From contig DCCQ01000058.1 of assembly GCA_002314195.1 (NCBI GenBank), forward strand, positions 1 to 32,627: DNA of 32,627 bases. The letters run 5' to 3'. The notes beneath the pieces were generated by a model. The model saw only the letters and a program-made list of their open reading frames with translations. It was not told the origin of the DNA and did not search any database. The stretch is from Bacteroidales bacterium UBA1077 (lineage in GTDB: Bacteria > Bacteroidota > Bacteroidia > Bacteroidales > UBA932). Both the position numbers and the translations under genes were made by a program. Below are positions 1 through 8,159 of the stretch, piece by piece; positions within the stretch are counted from its first letter, which is position 1, and every line of letters starts with the position of its first letter.

Positions 1-87
1 TTCGGAAAGTCTTTTTCGCTATCTTGTTTCACTACAGCCTCACATCAATGTCTTCTCCTATTCGCGATGTTGCCGGGGGCGAAAAGG

Positions 88-100
88 GCGTACAGTACGC
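88..100 (-). terminator. Weak hairpin after the kinase/DUF368 operon
   Basis: GCGTA-CAG-TACGC is a 5-bp stem with a 3-nt loop (six-base palindromic arms around one base). It lies 9 nt beyond the DUF368 stop codon and is followed on the minus strand by CCTTTT. It could be a weak intrinsic terminator. The stem is short, so this is tentative. Confidence 0.3.
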
Positions 101-109
101 AGTCCTTTC

Positions 110-1057
110 CTATTTCCTGTGGCTGAACCATTCGAGACCAACGACTAGAAGCGCACCGATGATCATCCATAGAATGGCGGAAAAGATCTGAGGTTCAATT
201 AGTGACGAGAGGTTCGTGCCGATGTCCGCAAGGGACTCGACACAGATTCTGGCTTCCTCGGCGGTCTGTCCCTCGCGCATGAGCTGGGCTGTCATCACAC
301 TGATCTTGTCACTCCATGGCCAGACCTTGACCAAGGAGCCGAGAGTGAAACCGATCAATGTGATCAGAGTAGGTCTCTCGTAATGCGCTATCAGCCAGTG
401 TAGAAACTTTGAAAAGGCCGCGATTCCCAGCACGCACCCGATTCCGAACATGATGAGGACGGGCCAGTTGAGATCACTGATGGCTCCCATGATATATTCA
501 TACTTCCCGAGAAGCACGAGGATGAAACTGCCGGAGATGCCCGGAAGGATCATCGTGCAGATCGCTATAGCGCCGCAGATCATGATGAACCAGGATGCGT
601 CCGTTGTCTGGGTGGGGGAGAGCATGCAGATCAGCGCCCCGAGGAATACGCCGAACACAAGCCAAAGCCCGTCAGTGATTTTCCACTTCTTGATGTCGCA
701 AAGCATATAGACACCTGACACCACTATCAGTCCGAAGAAAAATGCCCAAGTCTGGACCGGATGGTATGCAAGGACATATTCCATCAGTTTGGCCAGCGAG
801 AAGATACTCACGACCACGCCGACTCCAAGCCAAAGCAGAAATGTTCCATGAATATATTCCCGGAACTCCTTGAACTTTCCTTTGAGCAGCAGTTTCCATG
901 ACGAGACAGAAAGGATGGCGTTCAGAGCCTCTATGAGCTCATTGAATATCCCCGTGAGAAGGGCGATTGTGCCTCCGGACACTCCTGGGATGACATTGGC
1001 GGCTCCCATTGCGAAACCTTTCAGGGCAACAGCGGCGTTTTTGATGATATTTGACAT
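110..1057 (-). CDS. DUF368 (PopT-type) polytopic membrane protein
   Basis: A 315-residue, strongly hydrophobic multi-pass inner-membrane protein. The DUF368 hallmark GAANVIPGVSGGTIA is at residues 18-32, and a second related motif, LPGISGSF, is at 171-178, giving the P-G-x-S-G repeat of an internally duplicated transporter fold. DUF368 proteins have been reported as undecaprenyl-phosphate translocases that recycle the C55-P carrier across the membrane for cell-wall and glycan synthesis; that role is carried over from the family and not visible here. Length is normal for the family. It is the last gene of a minus-strand operon, starting 6 nt after the DUF6913-like gene. The family assignment is secure; the exact substrate is inferred. 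Confidence 0.9.
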   Translation of the reverse strand: MSNIIKNAAVALKGFAMGAANVIPGVSGGTIALLTGIFNELIEALNAILSVSSWKLLLKGKFKEFREYIHGTFLLWLGVGVVVSIFSLAKLMEYVLAYHPVQTWAFFFGLIVVSGVYMLCDIKKWKITDGLWLVFGVFLGALICMLSPTQTTDASWFIMICGAIAICTMILPGISGSFILVLLGKYEYIMGAISDLNWPVLIMFGIGCVLGIAAFSKFLHWLIAHYERPTLITLIGFTLGSLVKVWPWSDKISVMTAQLMREGQTAEEARICVESLADIGTNLSSLIEPQIFSAILWMIIGALLVVGLEWFSHRK

Positions 1058-1063
1058 ATTAAA

Positions 1064-1597
1064 TTATTGAATCTTTGTCAGGTAGCCTTTGATGGCCGTG
1101 AAACTGTCCAGTTGTGAGATGTTTTTCCCGGCAGGGTCACTGATGACAAGGTCGAACAGGTTGCCGTTCATCTGGCGTCGGCCGATCTTGAATCTGGCCT
1201 TGGAGGTGCGGGCCATATATTCAATGGCAAAATCCGGGTTTTTGACCAATGAGATGAAAAGGTCCGGAGCCTGTTCCTCAAGCACGTTCATTTTATAGCG
1301 GGAAGGCCTTCCAATCCAGTCCAGGTCCTTTTTCGTGATGGTAGTCTGGATGCTGGTGATCAGACGGTCCTCGCTGCCGATCTTCCTGAAATCCTGAAAG
1401 AACACGCAACCTTTGATGTTGTGGGATCTGAAAAAATTCATTATCGCCGTCTTGCATGCATCGAACGAAGATTCCTCCGCGTCGATTATCGCGACGTAGG
1501 AATGTATTTTCCCCAACGGCAGAATTTCGGTCGGAACCGTGCTGGAATGCTTGCGCAGACTTCTCTTCCTGAAAAACGTCTTTATGAAATCAAACAT
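1064..1597 (-). CDS. Conserved Bacteroidota protein of unknown function (DUF6913-like)
   Basis: A 177-residue soluble protein with a basic N-terminus (FFRKRSLRKH, residues 8-17) and no signal peptide or membrane segment. Its length, the early FDxxKxxF-RK region and the middle stretch ending KDLDWIGRPS resemble the uncharacterised DUF6913 family of Bacteroidota; I make this match from memory and it is tentative. No catalytic motif is recognisable. It sits 3 nt after the kinase and 6 nt before the DUF368 gene, so all three are almost certainly co-transcribed. Function is unknown, and the neighbours do not point clearly to a pathway. Confidence 0.75.
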   Translation of the reverse strand: MFDFIKTFFRKRSLRKHSSTVPTEILPLGKIHSYVAIIDAEESSFDACKTAIMNFFRSHNIKGCVFFQDFRKIGSEDRLITSIQTTITKKDLDWIGRPSRYKMNVLEEQAPDLFISLVKNPDFAIEYMARTSKARFKIGRRQMNGNLFDLVISDPAGKNISQLDSFTAIKGYLTKIQ

Positions 1598-1600
1598 AAT

Positions 1601-2596
1601 CTACTGGTTTACAGAGGCTATCAGCTCTCGAATCTCACGCTTTGCATCCTTCCATCTCGGGACATCGATCTTGGTGCCGATAACCTCGACGACCTTCGCA
1701 GCAATTATCGAGCCTACCTCACCGCAGACCTTCAGCGGCATTCCAAGAGAATGAGCATAGAGGAATCCGGCGGCATAGGTGTCTCCCGCACCGGTGGCGT
1801 CGATAGTGGCCGCCGGCCAGGCTTCTATGTAGTGATATTCATCGCCTTGCTTGACCATCGAGCCGTCCTTGCCTACTTTCACGACAGCGATCTCGCATTG
1901 GCTGGCAAGTGTGTCAAGCGCCTCGCGCGGCTCCTGCTTGGTGAACGCCCTCGCCTCTGTCTCGTTGGCGAAGACTATGTCCACATAACGGTCCACCAGA
2001 TTGTGGAAGAAAGCCTCGTTGGATTCGACCACATTGTATGACGCCATATCAATGGAAATCTTGCATCCAGCCTCCTTGGCCATCTGCACCGCCTTACGGA
2101 TAAGATCTTGATTCTGCACGAGATAACCCTCGATATGAAAATAGTCGTAGCCTTGGAAATATTCAGGCTTCAGATCCTCGGGGACCATTTCGAGCGCGGC
2201 TCCCATATAGTCAGCGAAAGTACGCTCCGAGTTAGCTCCCGTGATGAAGCACATCGCGCGGCCTGAGCCTTTCGTTCCGGTAAGAAGGGTGGTCTTCACT
2301 CCGTACTGCTCCAACGTGCTTTTGTACAGATGCCCAAGCTCGTCGTTGCCTATCTTGCCGATGAAGCCGGAAGGCATCCCGAATATGGATGTGCAGGTGA
2401 TCGTGTTGGCCGCCGATCCGCCAGGGACGTACTTCACGCCGAACTCTTTCAGCTTTGACCAGATACGGTCACCGGTCTCAAGATCCACGTGCTGCATGCT
2501 CCCTGGCGGGAGGTGATACTCGCGGAGCATTGTCTCGTCAGGGAACACCGCGAGAATGTCCGTGAGCGCGTTGCCTATACCTAAAACTGATTTCAT
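1601..2596 (-). CDS. PfkB-family carbohydrate/adenosine kinase
   Basis: A 331-residue cytoplasmic kinase of the ribokinase/PfkB superfamily, which transfers phosphate from ATP to a sugar or nucleoside hydroxyl. The N-terminal GIGNALTDIL (residues 6-15), the substrate-loop GGSAANT (59-65) and the PfkB signature 2 DATGAGDTYAAGFL (266-279), with the catalytic-base aspartate D272 and the anion hole, are all present. The arrangement resembles adenosine-kinase-like members common in Bacteroidota, but ribokinase- or fructokinase-like substrates cannot be excluded. It is the first gene of the minus-strand operon. A TAACTTTG box lies about 37 nt upstream of its start, and it diverges from the flippase-like gene on the plus strand. 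Confidence 0.92.
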   Translation of the reverse strand: MKSVLGIGNALTDILAVFPDETMLREYHLPPGSMQHVDLETGDRIWSKLKEFGVKYVPGGSAANTITCTSIFGMPSGFIGKIGNDELGHLYKSTLEQYGVKTTLLTGTKGSGRAMCFITGANSERTFADYMGAALEMVPEDLKPEYFQGYDYFHIEGYLVQNQDLIRKAVQMAKEAGCKISIDMASYNVVESNEAFFHNLVDRYVDIVFANETEARAFTKQEPREALDTLASQCEIAVVKVGKDGSMVKQGDEYHYIEAWPAATIDATGAGDTYAAGFLYAHSLGMPLKVCGEVGSIIAAKVVEVIGTKIDVPRWKDAKREIRELIASVNQ

Positions 2597-2632
2597 TTCT
2601 TTATATTTTGATATTCATAGCGTGCCAAATCA

Positions 2633-2640
2633 CAAAGTTA
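2633..2640 (-). promoter_or_regulatory. Candidate -7 box for the kinase operon
   Basis: The minus strand reads TAACTTTG here, an exact match to the Bacteroidota -7 consensus TAnnTTTG, 37 nt before the kinase ATG. No clear -33 TTTG lies at the usual 19-21 nt spacing, so the call rests on one box and on position. Confidence 0.4.
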
Positions 2641-2666
2641 AGGAATATTTGATTAAATTTGTAGTT

Positions 2667-3725
2667 ATGAATAGTAAGGTCGGGAATATTCTTAAATACG
2701 GAGTCTCCATCGCGCTTGCGGCGGCGCTTCTGTATTTCTCTTTCAGAGGGGTGAGCTGGGGCGACTTCCTGGAAGGATTGAAGGCCTGCCGCTGGGAATT
2801 TGTGATCCTTTCTATGCTGTTCGGACTCTTGGCGTTCTGGCTCAGGGCATTGCGCTGGCGCGAGTTGCTTCTTCCGATCGACCGGACCACATCCCACCTC
2901 ACATGTTTCAACGCCATAAACATCAGCTATCTGGTTAATCTTGCCCTGCCACGGGTGGGAGAGTTTGTGCGTTGCGGCTACATCACGGCCCATTCACATA
3001 AAGACAAGGAAGACCGTCGACTGGCTTCTTACGACAAGGTTCTCGGAACCGCAGCATTGGAGCGTTCTGTGGATATGCTTGCGATGGTCGCCGTGCTTGC
3101 CGTTTTCCTGCTTTTCACATGGAAACGCTTTGGCGGGTTCTTCTCTGAGAAGATCTTCGGAGCGGCTTCAGGAAGCGTCAGCGCGGGCAAAGTCATAACC
3201 TTGATCGCCGCAGTTTTGGCCGTTATCGTCGCCATTTCATGCGCAATCCTTTTCGCAGACAAGTGGAAGCCTCTTGCCAAGGTCCGAGATTTCTGCAAAG
3301 GCATTTGGGCCGGCTTTCTCAGCTGCCTTAAGATGAAAGGGACCTGGAAGTTCCTCCTCTTGACGTTGGGAATATGGGGCTGTTACTGGATGATGAGCGC
3401 CACGATTCTCTGGTCTCTTCAAGGAATATCCCCAGACTCCGTCAGCCCGGAACTTGCTTCAGCCGTCGGAACTTTGCGGACCTTGAATATGACCGACGCG
3501 ATGTTCCTGATGATAGCGGGAAGCCTGTCTTCGATCGTTCCGGTACCAGGAGGATTCGGAGCCTTTCATTTCATAGTCTCCTCCGCGATTTCCTACGTCT
3601 ACGGCATCCCGATGCAGTTCGGGATGATCTTCGCGACCCTCTCGCATGAGTCACAGGCCGTGAACCAGATCCTGTGGGGAGGCATCTCCTTGGCAAGTGA
3701 ATCTTTACGAACAACAAATAATTAA
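2667..3725 (+). CDS. UPF0104/LPG-synthase-TM-like integral membrane protein
   Basis: About 352 residues with 7-8 predicted hydrophobic helices. It matches the lysylphosphatidylglycerol-synthase transmembrane (flippase-like, UPF0104/YbhN) family: ALRWRELL at residues 61-68, LPRVGEFVR at 94-102 and a late VPVPGGFGAFHF segment are typical of that fold. It lacks the C-terminal aminoacyl-transferase domain of MprF, so it is the stand-alone membrane form, thought to move or handle lipids or lipid-linked molecules. The ATG at 2667 is chosen because an upstream in-frame start at 2556 would overlap the divergent kinase and adds a non-hydrophobic, non-family extension. It is 13 nt from the next gene, making it the head of a hydrolase operon, an unusual pairing. 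Confidence 0.85.
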   Translation: MNSKVGNILKYGVSIALAAALLYFSFRGVSWGDFLEGLKACRWEFVILSMLFGLLAFWLRALRWRELLLPIDRTTSHLTCFNAINISYLVNLALPRVGEFVRCGYITAHSHKDKEDRRLASYDKVLGTAALERSVDMLAMVAVLAVFLLFTWKRFGGFFSEKIFGAASGSVSAGKVITLIAAVLAVIVAISCAILFADKWKPLAKVRDFCKGIWAGFLSCLKMKGTWKFLLLTLGIWGCYWMMSATILWSLQGISPDSVSPELASAVGTLRTLNMTDAMFLMIAGSLSSIVPVPGGFGAFHFIVSSAISYVYGIPMQFGMIFATLSHESQAVNQILWGGISLASESLRTTNN

Positions 3726-3738
3726 TAACTAAAGTATT

Positions 3739-5295
3739 ATGAAGATCAAAAATTTATTCCTGATCGCCGCTGGCGTCCTGATGCTGACGACCACGTTCGA
3801 CGCGGCCGCAAAGAAACTCCCGAAGGAGGTCAAGATGACCAAGGAGGTTCTCATGGACAAGATCAAGGGCGGCTGGGCCGGAAAGGTCATCGGCTGCTCC
3901 TACGGCGGACCGACCGAGTTCAAGTACGCCGGGTTCATCAATGACGAGGTCGAGATCCCGTGGCACGACCACATGATCAAATGGTGGTTCGACAAGTTCC
4001 CTGGATTGTACGACGATGTCTATATGGATCTTACATTCGTGGAGGTTTTCCAGAAGGAAGGCCTTGACGCTCCGATTGAATCGTTCGCGAACGCCTTTGC
4101 ACATGCCCCGTACCCACTCTGGCACGCCAACCAGCTCGGACGCTACAACATCCTCAACGGCGTGATGCCACCTGAGTCCGGACACTGGCACAACAATCCT
4201 CACGCTGACGACATCGACTTCCAGATCGAGGCCGACTACGCCGGTCTGATGGCTCCGGGAATGATCAACACATCGTCTTTCTATTGCGACGAGATCGGTC
4301 ACATGATGAACTACGGTGACGGTTGGTACGGTGGCGTGTATGTCGCCGCGATGCTTTCTCTCGCCTTCGTCAGCGATGACATGAACTTCGTTGTCAATGA
4401 GGCTCTCAAGGCTATCCCTGCCCAGAGCAACTACTACAAGGCCATGGCTGATGTCATCAAATGGCACAAGCAGTACCCTAAGGACTGGCACATCACTTGG
4501 GCTTTGTTCAACAAGCACTACGGCTACGACATCGGCTGCCCTGACGGAGTCGACAACCAGTTCAACATCGACGCCGTCATCAACAGCGGCTACATCCTCA
4601 TCGGCCTTCTCTACGGTGACAAGAACTTCTACCGCACGATCGACATCTCGACCCGCTGCGGCCAGGACTCTGACTGCAACCCTTCGTCTGCAGCCGGAAT
4701 CCTCGGAGTCATGATGGGGTACAAGAATATTCCTGAATATTGGAGAAAGCCTTGCGAGGAGGTTGAGGACACTCCTTTCGTCTACACCGACATCTCCCTC
4801 AACAAGGCCACTGAATATTCCTTCAGCCAGGCTCTTCAGGTGATCGAGCGCAACGGCGGTTCCATCGACGGTGACAACATCACAATCAAGGTGCAGAAGC
4901 CTGAGGCCGTCCGCTACGAGAAGGCGTTTGAGGGTCACTATCCTCAAGGCAAGGTCAACGTCAAGAAGACCATTACGAATGTCGGCCAGATCAAGTTCAA
5001 GGGCAACGGAATCGTTGTCAAGAGCCACTATTACAAAGGAGCCGGCTACAACGACAACACCGGTTACGTAGGAGAGGTCGAGATCTACCTTGACGGCAAA
5101 CTCTCCGCTGTGGCCAAGAACCCTATCAAGGGCAACGGAGCCGCTCCGGACCTCTACTGGAAGTACGATCTTCCTGAGGGTGAGCATACTTTGACATTCA
5201 AGTTCCTCAACAAGCAGGACAACATGAACATCGTCATCGACAACTATCTGGTATATTCCAGCAAGCCGAAGGTCGTGAACCACGTTGACGAGTAA
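3739..5295 (+). CDS. Exported ADP-ribosylglycohydrolase-fold protein with C-terminal beta domain
   Basis: A 518-residue protein with an N-terminal signal peptide (cleavage probably near residues 22-25). Residues about 33-345 carry the ADP-ribosylglycohydrolase (ARH/DraG-like) pattern: GGWAGKVIG (44-52), the metal-site-like DDVYMDL (92-98), GDGWYGG (193-199) and the hallmark CGQDSDCNPSSAAGILG (307-323) with D310 and D312. The last about 150 residues look like a beta-sandwich, possibly carbohydrate-binding. Family members normally hydrolyse ADP-ribosyl or related N/O-glycosidic bonds using two divalent metals; exported versions in glycan loci are poorly characterised. Its place between a membrane protein and a GH106-like enzyme, one nucleotide before the next ATG, suggests a glycan substrate, which is inference. 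Confidence 0.85.
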   Translation: MKIKNLFLIAAGVLMLTTTFDAAAKKLPKEVKMTKEVLMDKIKGGWAGKVIGCSYGGPTEFKYAGFINDEVEIPWHDHMIKWWFDKFPGLYDDVYMDLTFVEVFQKEGLDAPIESFANAFAHAPYPLWHANQLGRYNILNGVMPPESGHWHNNPHADDIDFQIEADYAGLMAPGMINTSSFYCDEIGHMMNYGDGWYGGVYVAAMLSLAFVSDDMNFVVNEALKAIPAQSNYYKAMADVIKWHKQYPKDWHITWALFNKHYGYDIGCPDGVDNQFNIDAVINSGYILIGLLYGDKNFYRTIDISTRCGQDSDCNPSSAAGILGVMMGYKNIPEYWRKPCEEVEDTPFVYTDISLNKATEYSFSQALQVIERNGGSIDGDNITIKVQKPEAVRYEKAFEGHYPQGKVNVKKTITNVGQIKFKGNGIVVKSHYYKGAGYNDNTGYVGEVEIYLDGKLSAVAKNPIKGNGAAPDLYWKYDLPEGEHTLTFKFLNKQDNMNIVIDNYLVYSSKPKVVNHVDE

Positions 5296-5296
5296 C

Positions 5297-8146
5297 ATGA
5301 AGATGTTCAGATTTTTGGCGGCTGCCGCAGTCGCTTTGGTCTCCTTGGCTGCCGTCCCGTCCGAGTCATCGGCCAGGACGACATCCAAGGATCTATACAA
5401 GCAGTTCCAGAATCCCGACAGCCGCTACCGTCCGTTCGTGCGTTGGTGGTGGAACGGGGACCGTGTCGAGGCCGAGGAACTTGTCCGTGAGCTTCACATC
5501 CTCAAGGATGCCGGCATCGGGGGAGTCGAGATCAATCCGATTTCTTTCCCGTACGGTGCTGACGCCAAGGGCACTAAGGCCCTCAAATGGCTGAGCGACG
5601 AGTGGATAGATATGCTGAAGGTCGTGTTCGACGAGGCTGAGCGCATCGGGATGACCTGCGACCTGATCATTGGATCCGGTTGGCCTTTCGGGGCGGAGAC
5701 TCTGCCTCGGGACGAGCGCGCCTCAGTGATGCTGACCTACGCCCAGAAGGTGACGGGCGGTGAGAGGTTCGAGATGTCCAAATTCAACATATTCAAGAAC
5801 ATCGATCCCGGTGTGACGAAAGTCAACACCAGTCGCACGCCGGAACTGGTGTCGGTCTATCTGGCTCCGGATCCGATTAACGACCTAAGCGAGGCAATCG
5901 ACCTGTCGGGCAACATCGAAGGCGATGTGATCACTGTGGATGTGCCGAAAGGCAACTGGCAGTTCTACGCGATGGTGAAATATGAGTCGTTTGCCTGCGT
6001 GATCAACGGTGCTCCAGGGGCTGCCGGCTCAATCCTGAACCACATGGACGCAAAGGCCGTCCGCAAGTATCTTGACCACATGACCGACACGATCGAGGCG
6101 CGGATCGGACCTCTCTCAAAGCATCTCAGGGCTTTCTTTGTGGACAGTATGGAACTTGAGGGCTGCAACTGGACAACCGATTTTCCGGAGGAGTTCAAGA
6201 CCCGCAGGGGCTACGACCTGATGCCTTGGCTTCCGTTCACGATGTTCAAGGTGGGAAGGCTCGGCAATGTGGAGAGCTTCGACTATGGCTCGAAAAAAGG
6301 CGAGAAATTCCAAGACCAGGTGAACCGTGTGCGCTTTGATTTCGAGCTCACGAAGGCCGAGCTGCTCAACGAGCGGTATATGGACACATTCCTCTCTTGG
6401 TGTAAGGAGAAAGGTGTCAAGTCCCGCTCCCAGGCCTATGGCAACGGATTCTTCATCGAGGAGTCTTCCCTTGGCCAGGACATTCCTGAGGGTGAGTCCT
6501 GGACAACCAACTGGCTCAAACACAGGATCGGAGAGGAGATGGGAGACGAGGACTACCGCCGCGGGCGCGCCTACACGATGATCGACAAATATGTCTCATC
6601 GGCCGCCCACCTGACCGGCAAGCGTCTTGTCAGCGCAGAGGAGATGACAAACACCTACAAGGTGTTCACGACTTCTCTTGAGTTCCTTAAGGTAGGCTCT
6701 GACATGAGTGCCATCTCTGGCATAACACATTCGGTATGGCACGGTTTCAACTATTCCCCGCTTGAGGCTGAGTTCCCAGGCTGGGTTCAGTACGGAACCT
6801 TCCACAACGAGAGGAATACATGGTGGCCTTACGTGAACAAGTTGAACGACTACCGCGCGAGGCTCGCAAGCCAGCTTCAGAACGCTGACATGTACACCGA
6901 CATCGCCATCCTGCCTGCCAACTACGACATGTGGAGCACGATGGGCGTCCAGACCGAACCGTTCCCGGTGGCCTTGAATATTCCTTACACCTCCCTGATC
7001 TGGGAGGCCATCCACAAGAACGGCGGCGGAGCTGACTACGTCAGTGAGATCATCCTCAACGGCGCGACTGTCCGTGACGGCAAACTTTGCTACGGGCCTA
7101 AGGAATATGGTACCCTGTTCATCGTTGAGGTGACCAGCACGACACCTGAGACGCTTGCCAAGCTGGAGGAGTTCATGAAGGGTGGCGGAAGGGTGTTCTG
7201 CATCGGGAGATATCCAGAGAAGTCTCTTGGCCTCAAGGATTTCGAGGTTCGCGACAAGCAGATCACTGAGGCTGTGGCTCGTCTGAAGGAATATCAAGAC
7301 AATTTCATACTGCTTGAGAAACCGGCTGATGGAAAGTACCTTGAGTGGTACGCCGGTGTGATGGAGAAGTACAACCTTCCTCACACTCTGACGATCAGTA
7401 ATCCGGACAGATTTCTGCTTCAGAACCAATATGTCACCGATGACGGAAGCGATATGTTCCTTTTCATGAACGCCCACATGAGCGGGGCCCGTGAGACGGA
7501 CATAATATTCCCGAAATCCGTGACCGCCGGGAAGCACGCATGGCTTTATGATCCGGCTTCAGGCAAGAGGTTCGCCCTCCCTGTCGGCAAGGATGGCAGG
7601 ATGCACTTCCGCTTCGGTCCATCGGAGACGTTTCTTTTCGTGTTCAACAAGATGGGCGGCAGCGCTCCAGCCTGGAAGACTCTCCCGCTTGAAGGCTCTG
7701 ACGAGATTCAGTTGGCTGGCTCTTGGGATCTTAAGATGCACCACACCTGGCCGGATTCCACATGGACAGCCAAGCTGGATGAACTTCAGGATTTCAAGGA
7801 CATGAAAGACACCACTTTCAAGAACTTCATGGGCGAGGTCACCTACACCAAGACCGTGTCGTTGTCCGGGGAACTTCCTAAGTACCTGAACCTTGGCAAG
7901 GTGGCTGACATCTGCGAGGTCTGGGTCAACGGCAAGCCGGCCGGTGTGAAGTGGTTCGGCGAGCGTGTGTATGACGTGACCGGCCTGCTCAGCCAAGGCG
8001 AGAACACCATCGAGGTGAAAGTCACGACCCTTATGGGCAATTATATTCAGACCCTCAAGGACAGCAAGGTGGCGCAGCGTTTCGTTTTGAAGCGCAAGCA
8101 GCCTTACGTCAGTGCGGGACTGATCGGACCAGTGAAATTATATTAA
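5297..8146 (+). CDS. GH106-like exported glycoside hydrolase (alpha-L-rhamnosidase type)
   Basis: About 949 residues with a signal peptide (hydrophobic residues 5-20). RPFVRWWWNGDRV (45-57) and the following KDAGIGGVEINP (70-81) are typical of the (beta/alpha)8 domain of the GH106/rhamnosidase-like family, as is the later FKTRRGYDLMPWLP segment. The C-terminal about 130 residues contain CEVWVNGKPAG...YDVTGLL, a galactose-binding-like jelly roll seen at the end of these enzymes. GH106 enzymes remove alpha-L-rhamnose from pectic rhamnogalacturonans using calcium and two glutamates; I cannot assign those residues with certainty. The ATG at 5297 begins one base after the previous stop and precedes a good signal peptide; an upstream TTG at 5285 is less likely. 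Translation is probably coupled to the previous gene. Confidence 0.82.
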   Translation: MKMFRFLAAAAVALVSLAAVPSESSARTTSKDLYKQFQNPDSRYRPFVRWWWNGDRVEAEELVRELHILKDAGIGGVEINPISFPYGADAKGTKALKWLSDEWIDMLKVVFDEAERIGMTCDLIIGSGWPFGAETLPRDERASVMLTYAQKVTGGERFEMSKFNIFKNIDPGVTKVNTSRTPELVSVYLAPDPINDLSEAIDLSGNIEGDVITVDVPKGNWQFYAMVKYESFACVINGAPGAAGSILNHMDAKAVRKYLDHMTDTIEARIGPLSKHLRAFFVDSMELEGCNWTTDFPEEFKTRRGYDLMPWLPFTMFKVGRLGNVESFDYGSKKGEKFQDQVNRVRFDFELTKAELLNERYMDTFLSWCKEKGVKSRSQAYGNGFFIEESSLGQDIPEGESWTTNWLKHRIGEEMGDEDYRRGRAYTMIDKYVSSAAHLTGKRLVSAEEMTNTYKVFTTSLEFLKVGSDMSAISGITHSVWHGFNYSPLEAEFPGWVQYGTFHNERNTWWPYVNKLNDYRARLASQLQNADMYTDIAILPANYDMWSTMGVQTEPFPVALNIPYTSLIWEAIHKNGGGADYVSEIILNGATVRDGKLCYGPKEYGTLFIVEVTSTTPETLAKLEEFMKGGGRVFCIGRYPEKSLGLKDFEVRDKQITEAVARLKEYQDNFILLEKPADGKYLEWYAGVMEKYNLPHTLTISNPDRFLLQNQYVTDDGSDMFLFMNAHMSGARETDIIFPKSVTAGKHAWLYDPASGKRFALPVGKDGRMHFRFGPSETFLFVFNKMGGSAPAWKTLPLEGSDEIQLAGSWDLKMHHTWPDSTWTAKLDELQDFKDMKDTTFKNFMGEVTYTKTVSLSGELPKYLNLGKVADICEVWVNGKPAGVKWFGERVYDVTGLLSQGENTIEVKVTTLMGNYIQTLKDSKVAQRFVLKRKQPYVSAGLIGPVKLY

Positions 8147-8159
8147 CAAAACATTACTG

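Noticed and set aside
1..32. Possible GTG start of a minus-strand gene running off the left edge
   Set aside because: Only about ten codons are inside the window and GTG is an uncommon start; no family can be recognised.
2654..2661. TAAATTTG box on the plus strand before the flippase-like gene
   Set aside because: It matches TAnnTTTG, but lies only 5 nt before the ATG, which would make a leaderless transcript, and has no -33 partner. Too weak to call as a promoter.
3754..5400. A 548-codon open frame antisense to the ADP-ribosylglycohydrolase-like gene
   Set aside because: Its product is a biased run of V, D, L and R with no domain or signal. It is explained by the strong GC-rich third-position codon use of the real gene on the plus strand.
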